Below, one piece after another: positions 41,975-51,351 of a DNA stretch of 64,000 bases. The first letter of the stretch is position 1; each line of letters starts with the position of its first letter. The position numbers were made by a program, and so were the translations under genes. The notes under the pieces are model-generated. The model saw only the letters and a program-made list of their open reading frames with translations, was not told the DNA's origin and ran no database searches. This DNA comes from DASUPK01 sp963797265 (GTDB lineage Bacteria; Actinomycetota; Thermoleophilia; Solirubrobacterales; 70-9): the NCBI GenBank assembly GCA_963797265.1, contig CAWCOY010000003.1, positions 744,001 to 808,000 on the forward strand. The letters are read 5' to 3'.

Positions 41975-43625
41975 CGTAGTGCTCGGCGGGTTCGCCCGAC
42001 GGCTCGTCGCGGGTCCCCACGATCGCGGCGTCGATCAAAGTCGGAGCACCCGAGGCGAGGGCCTCCGAGACGGCGCTGGTCAGCTCATCGGGACTCGCGG
42101 CGGACCGCGCCTCGACTCCCAGCGATCGCGACAATCCGAGGAAGTCGATCTCGGGATCCGTCAGGTCCATGCCGACGTAGCGCTCGCCGCCACCGGAGAC
42201 GACGCGGCCGACGCCGCGCTTGCAGGCGGCGTACTCGCGATTGTTCATCACCACGAGCACCAGCGGCACGTCGTAGTGGGCGGCCGACCAGAGGCCCTGG
42301 ATCGTGTACATCGCCGTGCCGTCTCCTACGACCGAGACCACCGGGTCGTCGGGGCGAGCCATCTTCACGCCGATCCCGGCGCCGAGCGCCCAGCCGAGGG
42401 CCCCGCCCACCGAGTGGTGGTAGCTGCCCGGCCGGTCGGCGGCGAAGGCCCGGCGGACCTCGAGTCCGGTGGTGATCGCCTCCTCGAGCATGATCGAGTC
42501 GTCAGGGAGCCCGGCGACGAGCGCCTCGGCCGCCGCGGCCGGGTCCATCCGCTCGCCGTTCGATTGCGGGGCGGTCTGACTCGCTGCCTCGGCTCGCTTC
42601 CGCTCAGCGGCGATCAGCCGAGGCTCCGCCTCGGGGCAGCGCCCGGCGGTCATCCGGGTGAGTGCCCGGATGGTCGGGCCGATGCCGCCGTGGAGCGCGA
42701 CCTGTGCCGGGTAGTTGCGGCCGAGCTCCGCGCGGTCCGAGTCGAGCTGGAGGACCTGGGTCCGCTCCGGGATCGGGGTCGCGTCGGTGTAGTAGTGAGC
42801 CGAGAAGGCGTGGCTGCCGACCAGGAATACGACGTCGTATCCGGAGAGCTTCTCCCGGATCAGCTCGTCGACTGGCGGCAGCATCCCGGCCGAGAGGGGA
42901 TGGGTGGCGGGGAAGTCGACGCAGTCGTACATCGGCTCGTGGAAGACCGTCGCGCCGAGGGACTCAGCCAGCTCGACCAGATCGCCCACCGCGCGCTCGC
43001 GCCCGACGCCGTCCCCGGCGACGATCGCCGGCGCCCCGGCGCCCAGCAGTGCCTCGGCCAGGTCCTCCACTCCTTCAGCCACGCCGAGGCCGCCGACCTC
43101 CGTGCGGGGCGGCATCGGCTCGTCGAGCTCCTCCTCGAGCACGTCGAGCGGGATGGAGACCATCACCGGACCCGTCGGCGCCGTCTGCGAGAGCAGGAAG
43201 GCGCGCCGCATCAGGGTCGGTAGATCGTCGGTCTGGGTGACCTCGACCGCGTACTTGAACGCCCCCTGCGCGAGGCCGACCAGGTCACCGCCGAGCATCG
43301 GGTCCTGGATCAGGTGGCGACGGTCCTGCTGACCGACCGTGACCACCATCGGCGTGCGCGCCCGCTTCGCGTTCAGGACGTTGGCGAGCCCGTGGGCCAG
43401 CCCGGCCGCGATGTGCAGGTTGACGAATGAGGGCCTACCCGTCGCGCGGGCGAAGCCGTCGGCCATCGAGACCGCCGTCCCCTCGTGCAGGCCGAGGTAG
43501 TAGGGGACCTCCGGCACCTTGGCGAGCTCGTCCATCAGCGGCAGCTCGGTGGTGCCCGGGTTGCCGAAGACGCGATCGACGCCCTCGCTCTGGGCCAGCT
43601 CGATCAGACGGCGGGCGGCTTTCAC
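41961..43625 (-). CDS. Benzoylformate decarboxylase-like ThDP enzyme
   Basis: A 554-residue three-domain thiamine-diphosphate enzyme close to MdlC. It has FGNPGTTELPL near residue 20, the cofactor-activating glutamate E48 (LGLHEGT), H71 in VNLHIAAG (MdlC His70), the histidine of SAHYY at the MdlC His281 place, and TPP motif VVGDGTAMYTIQG closing in NN. MdlC Ser26 is replaced by Thr (residue 25 here). It is longer than MdlC (528) through a linker of about 25 residues near 340. GTG 43625 lies one base after the stop of an aromatic-aldehyde dehydrogenase, so benzoylformate or a substituted analogue to aldehyde to acid is the likely pathway. Confidence 0.82.
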   Translation of the reverse strand: MKAARRLIELAQSEGVDRVFGNPGTTELPLMDELAKVPEVPYYLGLHEGTAVSMADGFARATGRPSFVNLHIAAGLAHGLANVLNAKRARTPMVVTVGQQDRRHLIQDPMLGGDLVGLAQGAFKYAVEVTQTDDLPTLMRRAFLLSQTAPTGPVMVSIPLDVLEEELDEPMPPRTEVGGLGVAEGVEDLAEALLGAGAPAIVAGDGVGRERAVGDLVELAESLGATVFHEPMYDCVDFPATHPLSAGMLPPVDELIREKLSGYDVVFLVGSHAFSAHYYTDATPIPERTQVLQLDSDRAELGRNYPAQVALHGGIGPTIRALTRMTAGRCPEAEPRLIAAERKRAEAASQTAPQSNGERMDPAAAAEALVAGLPDDSIMLEEAITTGLEVRRAFAADRPGSYHHSVGGALGWALGAGIGVKMARPDDPVVSVVGDGTAMYTIQGLWSAAHYDVPLVLVVMNNREYAACKRGVGRVVSGGGERYVGMDLTDPEIDFLGLSRSLGVEARSAASPDELTSAVSEALASGAPTLIDAAIVGTRDEPSGEPAEHYAADR

Positions 43626-43626
43626 G

Positions 43627-45093
43627 CTAGATCGGGTAGTGCCCCGGCTGGCTCATCACCATCGTCCAGTGCAGGTCGGTGAACTCCTCGAGCGCCGCGC
43701 TGCCTCCGAACCGTCCCCAGCCGCTCTCCTTGACGCCCCCGAAGGGCATCTGCGCCTCGTCGTGGACGGTCGCCAGGTTGACGTGGCAGATCCCGCTCTC
43801 GATCCGCCTGGCGACGTCGAGCGCTGTGGGGATGTCGGAGCTGAACACCGCGCCCGCGAGCCCGTAGTTGGTGTCGTTCGCTGTCGCGATTGCGTCGTCG
43901 ATGTCCGAGTACTCGAGGATCGGCACGATCGGGCCGAACGACTCCTCCGAGTACACCCGCATCTCGGGTGTCACCTTGGTGAGCACCGTCGGGTGGAAGC
44001 AGGGCCCCTCGGCCTCGCCGCCGGTCTTCACCTCGGCGCCCTTGGACTTGGCGTCCTCGACCAGCTCGGTGACGTGCTCGACCGATGCCTTGTTGATCAG
44101 CGGGCCGATCATCGTCTCGGGATTGGTGGGGTCGCCGACCGTCATCGCGCTCGCCTTCTCAACGAGGCCGTCGGTGAACTCGTCCGCCACCTTGCTGTCG
44201 ACGATGATCCGCTCGGTCGCCATGCAGATCTGACCGGAGTGCATGAAGGCCCCGAAGTTGGCGGCGTTGACCGCCTCGTCGAGATCGGCGTCCGCCATCA
44301 CGATCATCGGCGCCTTGCCGCCCAGCTCGAGCAGGCACCTCTTCAGATTGGCGCCGCACTTCTCGGCGATGATCTTGCCGACCTTCGTCGAGCCCGTGAA
44401 GTTGATCCGCCGGGTGCCGGGATGGGCGATCAGCGCCTCAACCACCTCGGGGGCATCGCCCGGGTCGTTGGTCAGGTAGTTGACGACCCCCTCGGGCGCG
44501 CCGGCGTCCTGGACGCAGCGGACGATCTGGGCGTGCGTCCGGGGGCAGAGCTCGGAGCCCTTCAGGATCACGGTGTTGCCGTAGGCGAGAGGCGTCGCGA
44601 TGGCTCTGGTACCGAGGATCACCGGGGCGTTCCAGGGAGCGATCCCGACGACCACTCCGGCCGGCAGGCGGCGCGCGATGGCCGTGGCGCCCGGGATGTC
44701 CGAGGGGATCACCTGGCCGACGGCCGAGTAGGCCTGCGCCCCCGCCTCGCGCAGCATCCCGCTCGCCAGCTGACAGTTGAACATCCCCCAGCCGAAGGTG
44801 CCGCCGGTCTCCTCGGTGACGATCGCCGAGATCTCCTCGGCGCGCTCCTGGAGCAGGTCGGCGGCCTTGGTCAGCACCTCGCGGCGGGCCGCCGGGGGAC
44901 CGAATCCCCAGGCCTCGAAGGCGCCCTGCGCCGCCTTGACCGCGGCATCGACGTCCTCGGTCCCGGCGGCAGCCGTTTGCCCGACCACGTCCTCGGTGTA
45001 GGGGTTGGTCTGCTCGACCTCACGCCCGGACTTCGCATCGACCCAATCCCCGCCGATCAGAAGCTTCTGCTGCTGCTCAACCGCGACCGCCAT
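43627..45093 (-). CDS. Benzaldehyde/aromatic aldehyde dehydrogenase
   Basis: A 488-residue aldehyde dehydrogenase of the benzaldehyde/vanillin/salicylaldehyde branch. Cofactor region VGIAPWNAPVILGTRAI, base LELGGKAPM, catalytic cysteine in SGQICMATER, and the branch-typical end FGGVKESGWGRFGGSAALEEF. ATG 45093 is selected for GAGGAGAG upstream; a longer frame to 45153 lacks similarity. It is coupled to the benzoylformate decarboxylase-like gene with a 1-bp gap and should oxidise the aldehyde released by it to a benzoate. Confidence 0.88.
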   Translation of the reverse strand: MAVAVEQQQKLLIGGDWVDAKSGREVEQTNPYTEDVVGQTAAAGTEDVDAAVKAAQGAFEAWGFGPPAARREVLTKAADLLQERAEEISAIVTEETGGTFGWGMFNCQLASGMLREAGAQAYSAVGQVIPSDIPGATAIARRLPAGVVVGIAPWNAPVILGTRAIATPLAYGNTVILKGSELCPRTHAQIVRCVQDAGAPEGVVNYLTNDPGDAPEVVEALIAHPGTRRINFTGSTKVGKIIAEKCGANLKRCLLELGGKAPMIVMADADLDEAVNAANFGAFMHSGQICMATERIIVDSKVADEFTDGLVEKASAMTVGDPTNPETMIGPLINKASVEHVTELVEDAKSKGAEVKTGGEAEGPCFHPTVLTKVTPEMRVYSEESFGPIVPILEYSDIDDAIATANDTNYGLAGAVFSSDIPTALDVARRIESGICHVNLATVHDEAQMPFGGVKESGWGRFGGSAALEEFTDLHWTMVMSQPGHYPI

Positions 45094-45149
45094 GTCCACT
45101 CTCCTCGACTCGATCTGCGCGGCCGGCGAGCGTCCCGCGGGCCGCTGCT

Positions 45150-45175
45150 TCAAAAAGTCATATTGTCATACGTGA
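45150..45175 (-). promoter_or_regulatory. Possible promoter/operator of the benzaldehyde module
   Basis: In the 86-bp gap between metH (stop side) and the aldehyde dehydrogenase, the otherwise GC-rich DNA turns AT-rich and holds GTCATA twice (45157-45162 and 45165-45170), 8 bp apart. On the minus strand this reads TATGAC-AA-TATGAC. It could be a -10 element with a direct-repeat operator. No regulator is adjacent. Confidence 0.35.
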
Positions 45176-45179
45176 AGGC

Positions 45180-48100
45180 TCAGCCGCTGATCGGCTCGGA
45201 AGCCGGATCGCCCGCCTCGGCCTCGACGACGCCGTCTCCGGGCTCTCGCTCCGGCGGCAGCTCTCCGCCGCGCTCGGTGCCCGCGATCAGCTCGTCCGGC
45301 GCCTTCTCGGCGGGGATGAACCCCGACTTCATTCCGAAGTAGACGGCCTGCGGGTGATGGGCGATGATCGCCACCGTCGACTGCTCCGGCATCACCGCGA
45401 AACCGTCGGAGAGCGTCATTCCGATCTCCTCCAGGGCGAGCAGCCTCCAGACCTTCTCGTGCTCCGACTGGTCGGGGCAGGCCGGATAGCCCCAGGAGTA
45501 GCGCCGTCCCTGGTCGGGTTCGATGGCGAGCTCGCGGCGCACGTCCGAGTGCAGCCACTCGGCCAGCCCCTCGGCGGCCTGAACGCCGAGGCCGTGGGTG
45601 AAGAGCTGCTCGGCGAACTCGCCGTCCCGCTCGAGCCGCTCGATGCGCTCCGTGACCCGGGGGCCGACGGTGACGCCCTGCAGCGCCACGACGTCACGCT
45701 CGGCCGAGTCGAGCGGCCGGAAGAAGTCGGTCAGGCAGATGCGGTCGTGCTTGGGCTGGCGCGGGAAGACGAGACGCTCGATCTCCCGGTCGTGGTCCTC
45801 CGGGTCGAAGATGACGAGCTCGTTGCCGTCCGCGGCAGCCGGGAAGTAGCCGAGGCGGGCGCGCGGGCCGAGGTAGTCCTGCTCGCGCCACATCCGATCC
45901 AGCTTGGGGGCGAATCCCTCCTCGCCATCGTGGCCCTCGACGATCCGCCGCCACTCCTCGCCCTTCTTGCCGCGTCCGCCCCAGTGGAGCTTGAAGAGCA
46001 CGTGGCGGTCGAGGTAGGGGAAGACGTCGTCGAGGTCGACCTCGACCTCGCGGACGCCCCAGAACGGCGGCTCGGGTATCGCGACGTCGGTGCGGGCGCC
46101 CGAGCGGACCGAGTCGTCCGTGGTCGGCGGCGAGTCGTCGGGCACCTCCGCCTTCGCCCTCAGTGCTTCGGCCTCTTCACGGATCCGCTCGACCAGGGCG
46201 GCGCGCTTCTCAGCGTCGATCAGGTCGTCCATCGTGTCGAGTCCGACGAAGGCGTCCTTGCAGTAGAAGACGCCCGGCTCGTAGATCTCGTCCGAGTCCT
46301 TCCCGCCGGGGTAGAGGATGCGGCGGCCGAAGTCGCGGTTGATCGCGGCGCCGCCGATCAGCACCGGGAACCCGAGCTTCTTCGAGTGGAGCTCCTGGAC
46401 GCAGGCCGGCATCTGCTTCGAGGTGGAGACCAGCAGGGCGGAGAGGCCGATTGCGTCGGCGTTCTCCTCGATCGCCGAGTGGATGATGGTGTCGACCGGC
46501 ACCTGCTTGCCGAGGTCGATGACCGTGTAGCCGTTGTTGGTGAGGATCGTGTTGACCAGCGACTTACCGATGTCGTGGACGTCGCCGAAGACGGTCGCGA
46601 TCACGACCTTGCCCTTCGTGTGGCCCTCGATGCGCTCCAGGTAGTTCTCGAGCTGCGCGACGGCCCGCTTCATCACCTCGGCGGACTGCAGGACGAACGG
46701 CAGGATCAGCTCCCCGGCGCCGAACTTGTCGCCCACCTCCTTCATCGCCGGCAGCAGGACGGTGTTGAGCGTCGGGACGGCGCCGATCTTCTCGACGGAG
46801 CGGTCGATCCAGTCTTCGACCCCCTCCTTCTTGCGGTGCAGGATCTGCCAGTGGAGCGCCTCCTCGGGCTCCATCCCCTCGGTGGGATCGCCCGTCGCCT
46901 CCTCGGCCTCGTCGCCCTTCTCCTCGAAGTGGGCGATGAATCGCTCGAGTGCGTCCTCTCGGCGGTTGAATACGAGGTCGTCGGTCAGCTCCCGCTCGTT
47001 CTCCGGGATCTCCATATAGGGAGTGATGTGGTTGGGGTTGACCATCGCCAGGTCGAGCCCGGCCTCGACGCAGTGGTGCAGGAAGACCGAGTTCAGGGCG
47101 GCGCGCGCCGGCGGCGAGACACCGAAGGAGACGTTGGAGACGCCCAGCGAGGTCTTCACCCCCGGCAGCTCGGCCTTGATGCGCTTGATCCCCTCGATCG
47201 TCTCAACCGCGGAGGGGCGCCATTCCTCGTCTCCTGTCGTCAGGGTGAACGTGAGCGCGTCGAAGATCAGCGCCTCGGGATCGAGGCCGTGTTCGTCGCA
47301 GCACAGCTCGCGGATCCGCTTCGCGACCTCGAGCTTGCGATCGGCGGTCTTCGCCATCCCCTCCTCGTCGATGGTCAGCGCGATCAGAGCGGCGCCGTGG
47401 GACTTCGCCAGCGGAGCGACGCGGTCGAGCTTGGCGCGGCCGGCCTCGAGGTTGACGGAGTTGACGATGGCTCGGCCGGGGATCCTCTCCAGTGCCGCCT
47501 CGATCACCTCCGGCTCGGTCGAGTCGACCTGGATCGGCGCGGGCTGGGTCAGCGAGATCCGCTCCACGACGGCGCCCATCTGGGCGTCCTCGTCCTGGCG
47601 CTCGGTGAGCGCGACGCAGACGTCGAGCACGTGGGCGCCGCCGGTGACCTGATCCTCGGCCACCTGCACGAGGCCGTCGTAGTCATCGGCGAGCAGCAGC
47701 TCCTTCGCGGCCCGCGAGCCCTGCGAGTTGACCCGCTCCCCGACCAGGGTCGGGCGCGGCTCCTGCACCAGCGGCGTGGCGGTCATCATGCTCGCCACCA
47801 TCACCGGGCCGCGGTCGGGCCGCCTGCGCGGGGCGCGGCCGTCGACCCGCTCGCGGATCGCGCGGATGTGATCGGGGGTCGTGCCGCAGCAGCCGCCGAC
47901 GATGCCGACGCCGTGGCGCTCGACGAACTCGCCCAGCGTCGCCGCCAGCGGCTCGGGCTCCTCGGGGAAGATCGTCTCGCCGTCGGGCCCCTGCAGCGGC
48001 AGGCCCGCGTTGGGGATGCAGTGGACCGGGAGCGGAGAGGCCTCGCCCAGGTAGCGGATCGCGTCGCGCATGTCCTCGGGCCCGGTCGAGCAGTTGAGCC

Positions 48101-48764
48101 CGATCACCTGGACGTCGAGGGCGGACAGCGTCGTCAGCACGGCCTCGATGTCGGTGCCGAGCAGCATCTTGCCGCCCTGCGGCAGCAGCGAGACCGAGGT
48201 TTGGATCGGCAGGGTGCGTCCGCTGAGCTTGAAGGCCTCCCGCGCGCCGAAGATGGCGGCCTTCACCTCGAGGATGTCCTGGGCGGTCTCGATGATGATC
48301 AGGTCGACTCCACCCTCGACGAGGCCCTCGGCCTGCTCCGCGAAGACCTCGACCAGCTTCGCGAACGAGATGTCGCCCAGGGTCGGGTCGTCGCTGGCCG
48401 GCAGGAAGCCGGTCGGCCCGATCGAGCCGGCGACGAAGCGGTCCGGGCCCGCCGCCCTGCGGGCGATCTCAGCGGCCTTCCGGTTGACCTCGGGCGTCTG
48501 GCCGCCGAGCCCCCACTCGTCGAGCTTCAGCCGGCTGCCCTGGAAGGTGTCGGTCTCGACCACCTCGGCGCCGGCATCGAGCATCGAGGCATGGACGCCC
48601 TCGATCACGTCCGGGCGGTTGAGCACGAGGGCCTCATGGCACTTGCCCTCCAGGCCGCCATAGTCCTCCTGGGTCAGGTCGAATTGCTCCAGGGTCGCAC
48701 CCATGCCGCCGTCGAAGACGACGACACGCTCGCGGACCGCCCCCAGGTAGTCGCGCTCAGGCAT
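45180..48764 (-). CDS. metH: Cobalamin-dependent methionine synthase
   Basis: A 1194-residue MetH with all four modules. The homocysteine-binding barrel (about 1-310) has zinc cysteines in GLNCSTGPEDM and GGCCGTTPDH. The folate/pterin barrel (about 340-610) contains LVGERVNSQGSR. The helical cap is followed by the B12-binding Rossmann domain with GDVHDIGKSLV (cobalt-ligand histidine). The C-terminal reactivation domain contains RYSWGYPACPDQSEH. It transfers the methyl of 5-methyl-THF to homocysteine. ATG 48764 gives the standard N-terminus MPERDYLGAVRERVVVFDGG; the frame further upstream runs into metE. It is divergent from metE with a 94-bp gap, and has an acidic 30-residue tail. Confidence 0.95.
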   Translation of the reverse strand: MPERDYLGAVRERVVVFDGGMGATLEQFDLTQEDYGGLEGKCHEALVLNRPDVIEGVHASMLDAGAEVVETDTFQGSRLKLDEWGLGGQTPEVNRKAAEIARRAAGPDRFVAGSIGPTGFLPASDDPTLGDISFAKLVEVFAEQAEGLVEGGVDLIIIETAQDILEVKAAIFGAREAFKLSGRTLPIQTSVSLLPQGGKMLLGTDIEAVLTTLSALDVQVIGLNCSTGPEDMRDAIRYLGEASPLPVHCIPNAGLPLQGPDGETIFPEEPEPLAATLGEFVERHGVGIVGGCCGTTPDHIRAIRERVDGRAPRRRPDRGPVMVASMMTATPLVQEPRPTLVGERVNSQGSRAAKELLLADDYDGLVQVAEDQVTGGAHVLDVCVALTERQDEDAQMGAVVERISLTQPAPIQVDSTEPEVIEAALERIPGRAIVNSVNLEAGRAKLDRVAPLAKSHGAALIALTIDEEGMAKTADRKLEVAKRIRELCCDEHGLDPEALIFDALTFTLTTGDEEWRPSAVETIEGIKRIKAELPGVKTSLGVSNVSFGVSPPARAALNSVFLHHCVEAGLDLAMVNPNHITPYMEIPENERELTDDLVFNRREDALERFIAHFEEKGDEAEEATGDPTEGMEPEEALHWQILHRKKEGVEDWIDRSVEKIGAVPTLNTVLLPAMKEVGDKFGAGELILPFVLQSAEVMKRAVAQLENYLERIEGHTKGKVVIATVFGDVHDIGKSLVNTILTNNGYTVIDLGKQVPVDTIIHSAIEENADAIGLSALLVSTSKQMPACVQELHSKKLGFPVLIGGAAINRDFGRRILYPGGKDSDEIYEPGVFYCKDAFVGLDTMDDLIDAEKRAALVERIREEAEALRAKAEVPDDSPPTTDDSVRSGARTDVAIPEPPFWGVREVEVDLDDVFPYLDRHVLFKLHWGGRGKKGEEWRRIVEGHDGEEGFAPKLDRMWREQDYLGPRARLGYFPAAADGNELVIFDPEDHDREIERLVFPRQPKHDRICLTDFFRPLDSAERDVVALQGVTVGPRVTERIERLERDGEFAEQLFTHGLGVQAAEGLAEWLHSDVRRELAIEPDQGRRYSWGYPACPDQSEHEKVWRLLALEEIGMTLSDGFAVMPEQSTVAIIAHHPQAVYFGMKSGFIPAEKAPDELIAGTERGGELPPEREPGDGVVEAEAGDPASEPISG

Positions 48765-48858
48765 GGCGGGGAAGGGTAAACGGCCATCACCGGAGATCCG
48801 CCAGTACTGCCCATGCGGATCCCGTTTCGCGGATTGACCGCCTCGGTAGGGTTGAACG

Positions 48859-51237
48859 ATGGCGCTCTCCAACGTCTCCGGTTTCCCCCGCATCGGCCGC
48901 AACCGCGAGCTCAAGTTCGCGACCGAGGGCTACTGGCGCGGCGATATATCGGCCGAGGAGCTCGCCGCGACCGCCAAGGCGATCCGGGTCGAGAACTGGA
49001 AGCTGATGCAGGACGCCGGGATCGACCTGATCCCCTCCAACGACTTCTCCCTCTACGACCAGGTGCTCGACACGATCGCCCTCGTCGGCGCGGTCCCGGA
49101 GCGCTACGGCTGGAGCGGCGGCCAGGTGGACCTCGACACCTATTTCGCGATGGCCCGCGGCCGCCAGTCCGACGGCGTCGACGTCACCGCGATGGAGATG
49201 ACGAAGTGGTTCAACACCAACTACCACTACATCGTCCCCGAGCTCGGGCCAGAGACCAGGTTCTCGCTGTCGAGCTCGAAGCCCTTCGACGAGCACGCCG
49301 AGGCGATGGAGGAGGTGGGGATCGACACCGTGCCCGTGCTGGTCGGGCCGGTCAGCTTCCTGCTGCTCTCCAAGCCCGCCGACGGCGTCTCGGACGACTT
49401 TGTGGCGCTCGACCAAATCGAGGACCTGGTCGAGGTCTACGGCGAGGTGATCGAGCGCCTCGCCGAGCAGGGCGCGACCTGGATCCAGTTCGACGAGCCC
49501 TGCTTCGTCGAGGACCGCTCGGAGAAGGAGCTCGATGCCCTCCGCCTCGCCTACGAGGAGCTCTGCAAGGTCCACGAGCGCCCGCGGATCCTGGTCAAGA
49601 CCTACTTCGACCACGTCGGCGACGCGTACGGCGTGCTCCGCGACCTGCCGATCGAGGGCGTCGGACTCGACTTCACCGGTTTCATCCACGAGGAGGGGAT
49701 TGGTTTCGGCAACGCACCGTTCCACGAGCACGGAGGCCGCCTCAACGCCCAATTCCTCGCCGATCAGGGCGGGCTCGAAGACCAGTGGCTGTTCGCGGGG
49801 ATCGTCGACGGCCGCAACGTCTGGATCGATCATCTGGAGCACGCGCTCGATGCGCTTGAGGGCCTTCGCGCCCATACCGAACAGCTCGTCGTCTCGACCA
49901 GCTGTTCGCTGCTGCACGTCCCGATCGACCTGGATGCCGAGCCCGCGGGGGTCGACGCCGACCTGGACGACGAGATGCGCTCGTGGATGGCCTTTGCCGT
50001 GCAGAAGGTGGGGGAGGTCACGACCCTCGCAAAGGGCCTGGTCGAGGGCCGCGAGGCGATCGCCGACGAGCTCGACGCCAACGATCGCGCGCTCGACTCC
50101 CGACGCGATTCCCACCGCACCCGCAATCCGGAGGTTCGCGCGCGCGTCGAGGCCCTTACCGAGGCCGACGCCCGCCGCGACACGCCCTTCCAGGAGCGCA
50201 AGCGGATCCAGCAGCAGAAGCTCGGGCTGCCGACCTTCCCCGCCACCACGATCGGCTCCTTCCCGCAGACGGACGAGATCCGCGCCACCCGCCGGCAGCT
50301 GAATGCCGGCGAGATCGAGCTCGCCGAGTACGAGGAGCGGATGCGGACCGAGATCGACCGGGTGATCGCCTTCCAGGAGGAAATCGGACTGGACGTTCTG
50401 GTCCACGGCGAGCCGGAGCGCAACGACATGGTCCAGTACTTCGGCGAGCAGATGCTCGGCTACGCCTTCACCCAGAAGGCCTGGGTGCAGTCGTACGGCT
50501 CGCGCTACGTGCGCCCGCCGATCATCTTCGGCGATGTCAGCCGGGCTGCTCCGATGACCGTCGAGTGGATCTCGTACGCGCAGTCGAAGACCGAGAAGCC
50601 GGTCAAGGGCATGCTCACCGGCCCGGTCACGATGCTCGAGTGGTCGTTCGTCCGCGACGACCAGCCCCGCTCGGAGACGTGCGAGCAGCTGGCGCTCGCG
50701 ATCCGCGACGAGGTGGCCGACCTGGAGAAGGAGGGGATCCCGGTCATCCACGTGGACGAGCCGGCGATCCGCGAGGGCCTGCCGCTGCGCCGCGACCGCT
50801 GGGACGAGTACCTGAGCTGGGCGGTCTACTCGTTCCGCGTCGCCACCGCGGGGGTCAGCGACGAGACCCAGGTTCACACCCACATGTGCTACTCGGACTT
50901 CGGCGACATCCTGGAGCACATCCAGGCGATGGACGCCGACGTCACGCTGATCGAGGCGGCCCGCTCGCGCATGGAGCTGCTCCACCACTGGGAGCGAACC
51001 GGCTTCACGCACGACCTCGGCCCGGGCGTCTACGACATCCACTCGCCGCGGGTGCCGAGCGCCGAGGAGATGGCCGAGCTGCTCCATGAGGCAGCTCGGG
51101 TCCTGCGTCCGGAGCAGCTCTGGGTCACGCCCGACTGCGGCCTCAAGACCCGCGCCTGGGACGAGGTCGACCCCAGTCTCCGCAACATGGTCGAGGCGGC
51201 CAAGCAGCTCCGCGAGGAGCTCGTCCCCGCTTCCTAG
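48859..51237 (+). CDS. metE: Cobalamin-independent methionine synthase
   Basis: A 792-residue full-length MetE with the duplicated barrel. The N-terminal half starts VSGFPRIGRNRELKFATEGYW. The catalytic half begins FPATTIGSFPQTDEIR, and the zinc site is formed by HTHMCYSDF (His and Cys), E in TLIEAARSRMELL and C in TPDCGLKTR. ATG 48859 has only a weak ribosome binding site. The 94-bp gap to metH is too short to hold a full cobalamin riboswitch, the usual control of metE in bacteria having both enzymes. A palindromic hairpin follows the stop. Confidence 0.95.
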   Translation: MALSNVSGFPRIGRNRELKFATEGYWRGDISAEELAATAKAIRVENWKLMQDAGIDLIPSNDFSLYDQVLDTIALVGAVPERYGWSGGQVDLDTYFAMARGRQSDGVDVTAMEMTKWFNTNYHYIVPELGPETRFSLSSSKPFDEHAEAMEEVGIDTVPVLVGPVSFLLLSKPADGVSDDFVALDQIEDLVEVYGEVIERLAEQGATWIQFDEPCFVEDRSEKELDALRLAYEELCKVHERPRILVKTYFDHVGDAYGVLRDLPIEGVGLDFTGFIHEEGIGFGNAPFHEHGGRLNAQFLADQGGLEDQWLFAGIVDGRNVWIDHLEHALDALEGLRAHTEQLVVSTSCSLLHVPIDLDAEPAGVDADLDDEMRSWMAFAVQKVGEVTTLAKGLVEGREAIADELDANDRALDSRRDSHRTRNPEVRARVEALTEADARRDTPFQERKRIQQQKLGLPTFPATTIGSFPQTDEIRATRRQLNAGEIELAEYEERMRTEIDRVIAFQEEIGLDVLVHGEPERNDMVQYFGEQMLGYAFTQKAWVQSYGSRYVRPPIIFGDVSRAAPMTVEWISYAQSKTEKPVKGMLTGPVTMLEWSFVRDDQPRSETCEQLALAIRDEVADLEKEGIPVIHVDEPAIREGLPLRRDRWDEYLSWAVYSFRVATAGVSDETQVHTHMCYSDFGDILEHIQAMDADVTLIEAARSRMELLHHWERTGFTHDLGPGVYDIHSPRVPSAEEMAELLHEAARVLRPEQLWVTPDCGLKTRAWDEVDPSLRNMVEAAKQLREELVPAS

Positions 51238-51253
51238 CGCGGCTCCGCGGAGC
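51236..51253 (+). terminator. Hairpin after metE, third copy of the GGCTCCGCGGA motif
   Basis: GCTCCGCGGAGC (51242-51253) is a perfect 12-bp palindrome directly after the metE stop. The 16-mer AGCGCGGCTCCGCGGA starting at 51236 is repeated as its reverse complement at 41947-41962. There is no U-tract, so terminator function is assumed from position. Confidence 0.45.
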
Positions 51254-51351
51254 TGCGGTGGCTTTGCCGAGTCCTAACCATCGCTTGGGGGTGACCTAAC
51301 TGCCGCGCGGGCATCCTTGCCGGGCAAACCACGACGGCAGGAGGAAAACCA

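Noticed and set aside
45354..48779. A 1141-codon open frame on the plus strand opposite metH
   Set aside because: It mirrors metH codon positions in very GC-rich DNA, has an Arg/Asp/Leu/Val-rich composition without any domain, and MetH motifs on the other strand are complete.
48765..48858. Cobalamin riboswitch before metE
   Set aside because: The gap is only 94 bp and I saw no B12-box-like element; a full riboswitch needs roughly 200 nt.
48787..51087. A 766-codon open frame on the minus strand opposite metE
   Set aside because: Low-complexity composition and no family motif; the plus-strand MetE with its zinc site is certain.
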